Made by a program: the position numbers and the translations under genes | Shown here: positions 16,558 through 23,878 of the stretch, one piece after another | Layout: each line of letters starts with the position of its first letter | Position numbering within the stretch: position 1 is the first letter of the stretch | Notes under the pieces: model-generated | Told to the model about the DNA's origin: nothing | What the model saw: only the letters and a program-made list of their open reading frames with translations | The model's database searches: none | Origin: DATAWK01 sp036267255 | GTDB taxonomy: Bacteria > Acidobacteriota > Terriglobia > Terriglobales > Acidobacteriaceae | Length of the DNA stretch: 64,000 nt | NCBI GenBank assembly: GCA_036267255.1 | Contig: DATAWK010000047.1 | Location: forward strand, 124,001 to 188,000 | Direction of reading: 5' to 3'

Positions 16558-17589
16558 ATGAACGCTGCAGTCGCGCCTCGCACACACGTTACACCCGAAC
16601 GCTTGATGCAGTTTGCCTGGGCCTATGCTCCACCCTTGGCAATTGAAGCGGGCGTGCGGCTGGGAGTTTTCGATGCGCTCGACGGCGGCTCGAAGACGCT
16701 CGATCAGATCGCTTCCGCCACCGATTGTTCTCCGCGCGGACTCTCTTCGCTGCTCAACCTGCTCGGGGGACTCGGTCTTGTCGAAAAATCCGCCAACCAC
16801 ACCTATGCTCTGACTCCGGAAAGCGCAGCATTCCTTGTAAGCACCAGGCCCGGATTTCAGGGTGGCATGTTTCATCATATGAGTCGTCAACTGGTGCCGA
16901 ATTGGCTCAACCTCACCGAGGTCGTGCGCACCGGCAAGCCTGCCGGAAACGTCAGCGCGGAGGCCGATGGCACGGCATTCTTCGAACAATTTGTCGAAGA
17001 CATTTTCCCGTTAAGCTACCCGTCCGCGTGTGTGCTGGCCGATGGCCTGGGAATTGCAAAAGCCGATCAGGCCGTTTCGGTGCTCGATTTGGCCGCGGGA
17101 TCGGGCGTATGGGGCATCGCTCTGGCGCAGGCATCTCCCAAAGTCCGGGTCCGCGCCGTGGACTGGGAAGGTGTGCTGCCCACAACACGTCGCGTTGCAG
17201 AAAAACTTGGACTGTCCGACCGCTTCACCTTTGCGCCGGGAGATTTATTGGAAGCCGATTTCGGCGCCGGGCATCAGGTCGCAACGTTGGGCCACATCCT
17301 TCACTCCGAAGGGGAAGAGCGCAGCCGGCAGCTGCTCAGGAAGACATTCGCGGCGCTGGCGCCCGGCGGCACCATCGCAATTGCCGAATTTCTCGTCAAC
17401 GAAGATCGCACCGGCCCGATAAGCGGCCTCATCTTCTCGATGAACATGCTCGTGAACACCGCTGCCGGCGACACCTATTCCTTTCAGGAAATTCGCGCAT
17501 GGCTTCACGAAGTGGGTTTTGAAAATGTGCGGCAACTCGATGCGCCGGGTCCCTCTCCGCTGGTTCTGGCGGATCGCCCCTCCGCCTGA
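16558..17589 (+). CDS. SAM-dependent O-methyltransferase (dimerisation domain type)
   Basis: 343 residues. The N-terminal winged-helix dimerisation domain (about 15-100; AIEAGVRLGVFDALDGGSKT, SLLNLLGGLGLVEK) precedes a class I SAM fold. Motif I is VLDLAAGSGVWGIALAQ (about 178-194), the acidic motif II is RVRAVDWEGVL, and the late motif PGGTIAIAEFLVNEDRTGP. This is the acetylserotonin/caffeic-acid O-methyltransferase-like arrangement used in bacterial secondary metabolism. The histidine in GHILHSEGEE could be the general base. Substrate unknown. GAAGGAA precedes the ATG; TATACT at 16514-16519 may be its -10 box. Confidence 0.87.
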   Translation: MNAAVAPRTHVTPERLMQFAWAYAPPLAIEAGVRLGVFDALDGGSKTLDQIASATDCSPRGLSSLLNLLGGLGLVEKSANHTYALTPESAAFLVSTRPGFQGGMFHHMSRQLVPNWLNLTEVVRTGKPAGNVSAEADGTAFFEQFVEDIFPLSYPSACVLADGLGIAKADQAVSVLDLAAGSGVWGIALAQASPKVRVRAVDWEGVLPTTRRVAEKLGLSDRFTFAPGDLLEADFGAGHQVATLGHILHSEGEERSRQLLRKTFAALAPGGTIAIAEFLVNEDRTGPISGLIFSMNMLVNTAAGDTYSFQEIRAWLHEVGFENVRQLDAPGPSPLVLADRPSA

Positions 17590-17623
17590 CGCATTTGTCG
17601 CTGGAGGCGAAGCCGCCACGCCG

Positions 17624-18112
17624 TCATTTTCCTTTGTGATGGAAGTGCACGCCGCGCTGGCCTCCCACGCCATTTCTGGCGCTGAATGCCTTGCCGCCAT
17701 GCTCTGCGGAAAAGCTCTCCAGCAGTTGCGGGTTCGCAATAAATCTCTCATTCCCGCCACGCAGTTGTTTTGGCGTGTTCAGCACAATCTCGGCGCGCCC
17801 TTCAAAGGCGCGCACCGTGCCGCGAATCTCAATGTTTTTGTTCTGGAGCGACGACAGGTCCCCCACCGTGTTCTGGTCCCCATGAAAGCTGACGATGGTG
17901 AAGTGGCAATCCGCATCCGATGTCTGCGGGCTGCACACATCCAGAAACCGCGTGTCCTCGGCGGCATGCACCACCGTATACACGTGCGCCGTCACGCAGA
18001 CATTTTTGTTCAGATGCCGCAGCGTTTCATTCGGCGCAATGCAATGCATGCTCTTCGCCGCACCGGGCAGCGCCGGCAACAGCAGGGAAGTAAGAACCAA
18101 CAGCCAGCGCAC
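17624..18112 (-). CDS. Secreted OB-fold-like protein of unknown function
   Basis: 162 residues with a clear signal peptide (RWLLVLTSLLLPALPGAAKS). The core reads as a small beta-barrel: LNKNVCVTAHVYTVVHA, TRFLDVCSPQ, CHFTIVSFHG and NKNIEIRGTVRAFEGRAEIV, the last being the typical OB-fold strand pair ending in the VLNTPKQL element. Three cysteines beyond the signal may form a disulfide. The His-rich tail (GVHFHHKGK) might bind metal. No enzymatic motif seen. It is convergent with the methyltransferase and separated from the ispG unit by about 130 bp. Confidence 0.7.
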   Translation of the reverse strand: MRWLLVLTSLLLPALPGAAKSMHCIAPNETLRHLNKNVCVTAHVYTVVHAAEDTRFLDVCSPQTSDADCHFTIVSFHGDQNTVGDLSSLQNKNIEIRGTVRAFEGRAEIVLNTPKQLRGGNERFIANPQLLESFSAEHGGKAFSARNGVGGQRGVHFHHKGK

Positions 18113-18240
18113 AGGGGGAGGACCTCGTCTGGAGAACTATCTTGCCATTATGCGCGAAGCTGGGTCGAAGACAAAAGAAAAAGGTGCCGCATCGCGCAGC
18201 ACCTTTGTCGTCAAACGTTTCCTGCGAGACCCACTCTCTT

Positions 18241-18411
18241 CTAGTAATCGACCTGGGGATTGTCCGGTTGCTTGCGTATATACGCCGCCATTTCTTCCCC
18301 GATCTGAGCGGCCAGTTGCTTGAAGCTTTCCGGCTGTTTCGTCGGCTGTGGCTGCCTTTGCAATTGCTGCTGGAATCTTTCCTTCGGATTGGAGCTTGTT
18401 GAACTCGTCAT
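18241..18411 (-). CDS. Small hydrophilic protein behind ispG
   Basis: 56 residues from ATG 18411, preceded by GGAG 7 bases upstream. The sequence has a Gln-rich middle (FQQQLQRQPQPTKQPESF) and a helical end (QLAAQIGEEMAAYIRKQP). Third codon positions in this frame are GC-rich over the C-terminal half, whereas the alternative frame beginning at TTG 18451 turns A/T-rich at the third position there. No family recognised. It lies 48 bp after ispG on the same strand and is probably co-transcribed. Confidence 0.55.
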   Translation of the reverse strand: MTSSTSSNPKERFQQQLQRQPQPTKQPESFKQLAAQIGEEMAAYIRKQPDNPQVDY

Positions 18412-18459
18412 ACATTTTCTCCAGGTTCTGGACTTCCTCTTCTTCAACCAAATTCGCCT

Positions 18460-19719
18460 CTACTTAATCGTCACCAGCTCCGACACCTTCTCCGGTGTCC
18501 TGCCTTCGCTGTAATGCGATTCCACATACGCATCCAGAATCTTCGTGAACTCCGCAACAATATGATCGCCGCGCAGCGTCGTCATCAGGCGGCCATCCAC
18601 ATATACCGGCGCTGTCGGCGCTTCAAACGTTCCCGGCAGCGAGATGCCGATGTTGGCATGCTTCGATTCGCCCGGTCCATTCACCACGCAGCCCATCACG
18701 GCCAGCTTCAGCTCTTCCACGCCCGGATATTTTTCCCGCCACGTCGGCATGGATTCGCGCAGATAACCCTGGATCTGTTGCGCCAGCTCCTGAAAGTACG
18801 TGCTCGTCGTGCGTCCGCATCCGGGGCACGCCGTCACCTGCGGCGTAAAGCTGCGAATGCCCAGCGATTGCAGAATCTGCTGCGCCACCAGAACTTCTTC
18901 CGTGCGATCGCCGCCCGGCTTCGGCGTCAGGCTCACGCGAATCGTGTCGCCAATGCCCGCCAGCAGCAGCGGAGCCAGTCCCGCCGTCGAAGCAACAATG
19001 CCTTTCATCCCCAGGCCCGCTTCCGTCAATCCCAGGTGCAGCGGATAATCGCACCGCGCCGCCAGCATCGTGTATACATCCAGCAGGTCGCGCACCCCGC
19101 TCACCTTGGCGCTCAGAATAATCTGGTCGTGGCGCAATCCGCTCTCTTCGGCAATCTTGGCCGAAAGCAGCGCGCTCGCAATCATCGCTTCCATCGTCAC
19201 GTCGCGCGCATCCAGCGGCTCGGCCAGCTTGGAGTTTTCATCCATCATCCGCGTCAGCAGCGACTGGTCCAGCGACCCCCAGTTCACGCCGATCCGCACC
19301 GGCTTCTGGTTCTCCACCGCGCACTCGATCATGGTGCGGAAGTTGTCGTCGTTCTTGCGTCCAATCGAAACGTTGCCCGGATTGATGCGATACTTCGCCA
19401 GCCCGCGCGCGCACTCCGGATATTTCTTCAGCAACAGATGGCCGTTGTAATGAAAGTCGCCAACGATCGGCACGTCGATGCCCATCTTCGCCAGCCCGTC
19501 GACAATATAGGGAACGGCCTTGGCTGCGTCGTCGTTGTTGACCGTGACACGTACAATCTCGGAACCGGCCCGCTGCAACGCAGCTACCTGCTGAATCGTT
19601 CCCGGAATGTCCGCGGTGTCGGTGTTCGTCATGGATTGCACAACGACAGGCGCGTCGGAGCCGACGCGAACCTTGCCCACCAGTGTCGTTACGGTTGTTC
19701 TACGCAGGATGTTTGGCAT
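18460..19719 (-). CDS. ispG: IspG (GcpE), HMBPP synthase
   Basis: 419 residues, a typical bacterial IspG. The 4Fe-4S ligands are C298 and C301 (ACPGCGRTTS) and C343 with E351 (VMGCVVNGPGE). The TIM-barrel half begins VQSMTNTDTADIPGTIQQV. It converts 2-C-methylerythritol 2,4-cyclodiphosphate to HMBPP in the MEP pathway, so it supplies the isoprenoid units consumed by the squalene enzymes at the window start. It is not in the same operon as them. No unusual residues noticed. Confidence 0.96.
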   Translation of the reverse strand: MPNILRRTTVTTLVGKVRVGSDAPVVVQSMTNTDTADIPGTIQQVAALQRAGSEIVRVTVNNDDAAKAVPYIVDGLAKMGIDVPIVGDFHYNGHLLLKKYPECARGLAKYRINPGNVSIGRKNDDNFRTMIECAVENQKPVRIGVNWGSLDQSLLTRMMDENSKLAEPLDARDVTMEAMIASALLSAKIAEESGLRHDQIILSAKVSGVRDLLDVYTMLAARCDYPLHLGLTEAGLGMKGIVASTAGLAPLLLAGIGDTIRVSLTPKPGGDRTEEVLVAQQILQSLGIRSFTPQVTACPGCGRTTSTYFQELAQQIQGYLRESMPTWREKYPGVEELKLAVMGCVVNGPGESKHANIGISLPGTFEAPTAPVYVDGRLMTTLRGDHIVAEFTKILDAYVESHYSEGRTPEKVSELVTIK

Positions 19720-19998
19720 ACAAATATCTTCTATAGTTTAGCACCCCGTATGGGGCAAAATAGCCCGTCAGGCTGCGCCTTGCGCAAAGCCGGCATCCAA
19801 CGTAGCGGAATGCATAAAAAGCAACAGGAGCACTCAGGGCCTTGAAACGTTTTTTACTTGCGGATAACATTCTCTACCGATCGTGCACTTTGAACGAATT
19901 GCAGATTGCGTCTATTCCTGTTAGGTTTACGGGGACTAGGATTAGTAATTTTTAAGGTGGTTTCGCCACCGGATTTTGACCGTAGAGAGCCTTAGTAG

Positions 19999-20556
19999 AT
20001 GAAAGAAGTGCGAGAAAAAAAAGCGACAAGTAAAGTCAAGACGCTGGCGGGCCACGTCAAGCCCAGCGTCGATCCAGCGCGAGCGCAACTGCTGCATCAT
20101 TATGAAGTCGCAATGAAGCTGCTTCAGGAGGGCAAGGTCGAGAAGGCCAGAGTTGCCTTTGAGGCCATGTTGAAGAACGGTGCCGCCGATCTCACCGAGC
20201 GCGTGCGCGTGCACCTTTCTGCCTGCACTCGGCACATCAACCAGAAGAGCGTCAGCTTCAGCAACCACGAAGAGCGGTACGACTACGCTGTTTCTCTGGT
20301 GAATACCGGCTATTACGACGACGCTCGCGAGCATCTGGAGGCAATCCTGAAAGCAAACTCCTCTGCGGATTTTGCTTACTATGGCCTCGCCGTGCTCGAA
20401 AGCCTCACAGGCCGCGCCGAGGCCTGCATGCAGCATCTGGCGGAAGCGATTCGCCTGAACCCGCACAACAGGATTCAAGCCCGAAGCGATTCGGACTTTC
20501 AAGATATGGCCGACGACCCGCGTTTTACGGAACTGCTCTATCCGGAGATGTTGTAG
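19999..20556 (+). CDS. TPR-like cytoplasmic protein
   Basis: 185 residues, no signal peptide. A basic N-terminus (KEVREKKATSKVKTLAGHVK) is followed by helical pairs resembling tetratricopeptide units: HHYEVAMKLLQEGKVEKARV, YDYAVSLVNTGYYDDAREHL and FAYYGLAVLESLTGRAEACM, then a C-terminal phrase DMADDPRFTELLYPEML that caps many bacterial TPR proteins. Likely a protein-protein adaptor; partner unknown. It stands alone, with a 279-bp upstream gap containing no recognised gene, and is followed 67 bp later by the YvcK-like gene on the same strand. Confidence 0.75.
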   Translation: MKEVREKKATSKVKTLAGHVKPSVDPARAQLLHHYEVAMKLLQEGKVEKARVAFEAMLKNGAADLTERVRVHLSACTRHINQKSVSFSNHEERYDYAVSLVNTGYYDDAREHLEAILKANSSADFAYYGLAVLESLTGRAEACMQHLAEAIRLNPHNRIQARSDSDFQDMADDPRFTELLYPEML

Positions 20557-20623
20557 GCGCCTTTCAGCACACCGGTGCTGGAATCGACGGAGACAAGCAC
20601 GTCGGCTGGAAAGCAGTTGCAGA

Positions 20624-21721
20624 GTGGCGAAGCAGACTTTACATCGGGTAGCGGTCGACGCGCCCAAACGTCCGCACGACCAGGAAGTATCCGGCTTGCG
20701 CGTTGCCGCTATCGGCGGTGGAACCGGGCTTTCGACCTTGCTGCGTGGCCTCAAGCGTCATGTGCAGCCGCCGCCGTCTTCCACACCCACGTCCCTCGGC
20801 TGGGAGCGTTTTCCCTGCACCATCTCCGATCTGGCCGGCATCGTTACCGTCAGTGACGACGGCGGTTCCAGCGGCCGCTTACGCAAAGACCTCAACATGC
20901 TGCCGCCCGGCGATCTGCGCAACTGCCTGGTCGCGCTTTCGGAAGATGAGCACCTGCTTTCTCGCCTGTTTCAATATCGTTTTGAGGCGGGTCAGGGCCT
21001 GGAAGGTCACAGCTTCGGCAATCTTTTCCTCGCCGGGCTGGCCGACATCACCGGAGATTTTGCTCTGGCCGTCAAAATGTCTTCGCAGATTCTCGCCACG
21101 CGCGGCCATCTCTATCCGGCCACCACGGTCGACGTAACGTTGTCCGCGCAGATGGATGACGGCTCCATCGTCTATGGAGAAACCGACATCACGGCCAGCC
21201 ATCGCCGCATCGTTCGTCTCATGATTGAACCGGAAGCTCCACGCGCTCTGCCCGAAGCAGTCGAGGCCATTGAGCGCGCGGACCTGATCACCGTCGGCCC
21301 CGGCTCGCTCTACACCAGTCTCATCACCAACATGCTGGTGGCGGGCATTCCCGAGGCACTGGCATCGGCGCGCGGCGTGCGCGTCTATGTCTGCAATCTT
21401 ATGACGCAGGCCAACGAAAGCCTCGGCCTCAGCGCTTCGCAGCACATTGAACGCATCTACAATCATGCACGCGCGCAGATTTTTGATTACGCGCTGGTGA
21501 ACATGGCGCCGATTTCTCCCACACTGCGCGACCGTTATGCCGCCGAAGGAGCCATGCCGATCGAACCGGATATCGCGCGCATGGAGTCGCTCGGTCTCCA
21601 GTGCATCGCCGGCAACTTTGTTTTTGAAGGCGATGTGCTGCGTCACAATTACGATCAGGTTACCGATGCCGTGTTGCAGTTGGCGGTGGAACACGCTGCC
21701 GGCAAACACGCGCAATATTAA
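20624..21721 (+). CDS. YvcK/CofD-like (gluconeogenesis factor family) protein
   Basis: 365 residues from GTG 20624. The N-terminal glycine loop VAAIGGGTGLSTLLRGLKRH and the family motif IVTVSDDGGSSGRLRKDLNM are diagnostic, with PPGDLRNCLVALS, HSFGNLFLAGL and TVGPGSLYTSLITNMLVAGI following. YvcK proteins (B. subtilis YvcK, mycobacterial CuvA) bind UDP-sugars and influence cell-wall synthesis and growth on gluconeogenic carbon. An insert of about 10 residues after VQPPPSSTPTS separates the first loop from the second motif. The 3' end overlaps a small minus-strand frame. Confidence 0.9.
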   Translation: MAKQTLHRVAVDAPKRPHDQEVSGLRVAAIGGGTGLSTLLRGLKRHVQPPPSSTPTSLGWERFPCTISDLAGIVTVSDDGGSSGRLRKDLNMLPPGDLRNCLVALSEDEHLLSRLFQYRFEAGQGLEGHSFGNLFLAGLADITGDFALAVKMSSQILATRGHLYPATTVDVTLSAQMDDGSIVYGETDITASHRRIVRLMIEPEAPRALPEAVEAIERADLITVGPGSLYTSLITNMLVAGIPEALASARGVRVYVCNLMTQANESLGLSASQHIERIYNHARAQIFDYALVNMAPISPTLRDRYAAEGAMPIEPDIARMESLGLQCIAGNFVFEGDVLRHNYDQVTDAVLQLAVEHAAGKHAQY

Positions 21722-21824
21722 ATCCGCATACCAACGGAACACCGTAATACGGAATGGCATCCTGCGCCGTCAGTCCGCCGTATGCGCCGAGCAGCAGCAC
21801 GACAAATAAAGCTGCCTTCCTCAT
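21660..21824 (-). pseudogene. Possible remnant of a third phosphatase-operon gene (54 codons)
   Basis: The ATG (21824-21822) overlaps the TGA stop of the upstream phosphatase, exactly as that gene overlaps its own upstream paralogue. The product begins with a convincing signal peptide (MRKAALFVVLLLGAYGGLTAQ) followed by DAIPYYGVPLVCGFN and then a low-quality tail that overlaps the YvcK gene. It could be the 5' scrap of a third paralogue, or a genuine short secreted peptide. The last 62 bases lie antisense within the YvcK coding region. Confidence 0.4.
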
Positions 21825-23878
21825 GCGAATACAGCTTCTCTGACTTCGGTTCGCGTCACCGACAGCACGCTGATGTCGTCTTTCTGGCCGAAGTTCTGCG
21901 CGGCGTTTGCCACCTCCACTGCTGTGATGGGTTTCTGCGGCGTGGCCTTGCTCAGCAGTTCATGAATGCGCTCAAATCCAAAGAGCTGGCCCTGCTCATC
22001 CTGCGCTTCAACGATGCCGTCCGACATCAGCATCAGCGTATCGCCTTCCGCAAGCTGAAAGCGCATCACAGGAAATTCCGTGCGCTCCTCCATGCCCAGC
22101 GGCAACGCGCCTTCCATCGGCAATTCTTTTCCATTCAGATACGGCGGCAAGTGTCCGGCATTGGCCAGCGTCGCCGCGCCATCCGCGTCAATCCGCAGCG
22201 CCAGGCACGTCGCATGCGCGTGGCCGCGCCCGCATAATCTTCGGTTCAGCGATTGCAACATGCTAGCTGGATCGAAATTCGTATCCGACTGGTTGCGGAT
22301 CGCGCCCACGATCAGCGCCACCAGCATGCCCGCCTGCAACCCCTTGCCCGTCACGTCGCCCACCACAATCAGCACGCTGCCGTCGCTCGCATGCGGAAGT
22401 ATCTGGAAGAAGTCACCGCCCACTTCGCGCGCCGGACGATACTCGCTCTTAATGGTCAGGCCCGGCACTCGTGGCAGTTCTTCCGGAATCAGAACCTGTT
22501 GCACCTCCTGCGCCTGCTTCACGTCTTCTTCCATGGCCTGTTGCCGCCGCTGCGAGCTGCGGAATTGACGCATGAGAACGACAGAAAAACAGAAGAGGGA
22601 CGCGAGCGAGGTCAGGATCACCAGTCGCAGGTTAATGCCGAATGGAAACCACGCAGTGCGGATGTGCAGCGCTATATAGACGGGTGTAAGGTTGGGCGAA
22701 CCGTAAAAGATAAGGGCCAGCAGCAGCATCCAGTCCGTCCGCTGCGCCTGGCGGATGCCGAAGTACGCAATCAGGATCAGCAGGATCACCATCGCAGCGC
22801 TCGTAATGGTGCGGCTAATTTGGTAAGCGGCAAACACGGAATGCGGGACGCTCGTTCCGCTGAACGTGAGGACCGTGTAGAGAATATCCATCACCATGCC
22901 GCAAAGGGCAACCACGAGGATTGCGTTGCGGATCCATTTTTTCTTTGCCAGGCCGAAGTAAATCCACCAGGTGATGGCCCAGAGAGCAACAAAGGTCGCG
23001 ATCATCACAGCGCCCGCAAGTGTCTGCTCGGTTGCAGTGAACAGCAGTGTCGTGTTCGTGAAGAATACCAGCAGCAGGAAGATCGCGCTGAGGGCGCAGG
23101 CGGCCAGCGGCCACAGCAGGTCCGTCTCTGTCCGGTCAAAGACGTAGAGCATCAGGATGAGAAGCGTGAACAAAATATAGATGAGGGCGGACAACAGGAT
23201 GGAGGACGAACTTCGATACGCGCCCTCCCAGCCCATGTGGTAGGCCGCGGTAATCGCGTCGCGAAAGCCGATGGATGGTGGGTTATGCATGCCTCCCGGG
23301 TCAATCTGCTGCAGCTCGCGCGGCGCCATGTAGAAGCGAAAGGCGATCGTCATGGTGCTATCGGCGCCGGGCTGCCGCACACTGGCAGGCAGCGCGAACA
23401 TGCGTGGCTGCGTGATGTAGACCGTCGGGTCGGAGCTGCTGAAGTCTCCAAACGAGCCGATGAGTTGGCCGTTGACGAAGAGCTGATAGCTGTCGTCCAC
23501 GTCGTTAGAGCCCAGCAGCGCCAGCGCACCGTCAGCGCCGCTCAGCCGGATTCGGATGCGATACCACGCGTAGCCGGAGTATCCCGGATGTCCCTTGCCG
23601 GTCCAGCCGGGCACAAATCCCTCGGTCCCCTGGTTGGGGTCAAAGGAGTCTTCCTTCGATCCCAGGTTCATGCTTTCCCAGGCAGAGTCGTCGAAGTTCG
23701 GATCGGCCCACGCAGGATTATCGCCAATGTGGAACTTCCACGGCCCGGCGAGCGCAACCAGGGAATGTCCCAGCACGACCGGCACCGCGTTCGAATCCTG
23801 AGAAGAAGCGACGCTCTGCGCACGCAGGGAAAATGTGGAGAGCAGCAGCAACACCGTCAACAACATTGTCTTTTTCAT
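21821..23878 (-). CDS. Membrane 7TM/SpoIIE-type (RsbU-like) protein phosphatase, paralogue 2
   Basis: 685 residues. A signal peptide (TMLLTVLLLLSTFSLRAQS) precedes an extracytoplasmic beta-sandwich (about 35-190) carrying LAGPWKFHIGDNPAWADPNF, a phrase like the sugar-binding jelly roll of GH2 proteins. Six or seven membrane helices (about 225-425) and a short coiled linker lead to a PP2C/SpoIIE domain with intact metal motifs GGDFFQ, GDVTGKGLQAGM, NAGHLPPYL, LMSDGIVEAQ and KDDISVLSVTR. It should dephosphorylate a Ser/Thr-phosphorylated partner (typically an anti-anti-sigma factor) in response to an outside ligand. Coupled by ATGA overlap to paralogue 1. Confidence 0.85.
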   Translation of the reverse strand: MKKTMLLTVLLLLSTFSLRAQSVASSQDSNAVPVVLGHSLVALAGPWKFHIGDNPAWADPNFDDSAWESMNLGSKEDSFDPNQGTEGFVPGWTGKGHPGYSGYAWYRIRIRLSGADGALALLGSNDVDDSYQLFVNGQLIGSFGDFSSSDPTVYITQPRMFALPASVRQPGADSTMTIAFRFYMAPRELQQIDPGGMHNPPSIGFRDAITAAYHMGWEGAYRSSSSILLSALIYILFTLLILMLYVFDRTETDLLWPLAACALSAIFLLLVFFTNTTLLFTATEQTLAGAVMIATFVALWAITWWIYFGLAKKKWIRNAILVVALCGMVMDILYTVLTFSGTSVPHSVFAAYQISRTITSAAMVILLILIAYFGIRQAQRTDWMLLLALIFYGSPNLTPVYIALHIRTAWFPFGINLRLVILTSLASLFCFSVVLMRQFRSSQRRQQAMEEDVKQAQEVQQVLIPEELPRVPGLTIKSEYRPAREVGGDFFQILPHASDGSVLIVVGDVTGKGLQAGMLVALIVGAIRNQSDTNFDPASMLQSLNRRLCGRGHAHATCLALRIDADGAATLANAGHLPPYLNGKELPMEGALPLGMEERTEFPVMRFQLAEGDTLMLMSDGIVEAQDEQGQLFGFERIHELLSKATPQKPITAVEVANAAQNFGQKDDISVLSVTRTEVREAVFA

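Noticed and set aside
18137..18451. Programmed frameshift joining the two frames behind ispG
   Set aside because: ATG 18411 with GGAG 7 bases upstream already gives a complete 56-residue protein, so a frameshift is not required; kept only as a low-interest finding.
18514..19845. Long plus-strand frame antisense to ispG
   Set aside because: ispG has all Fe-S ligands on the minus strand; the antisense product is Arg/Gln/His-rich and has no motif.
23776..23800. tRNA T-arm-like string (GCGTTCGAATCC)
   Set aside because: It lies within a coding gene and no acceptor or anticodon stem surrounds it. No tRNA found in the window.
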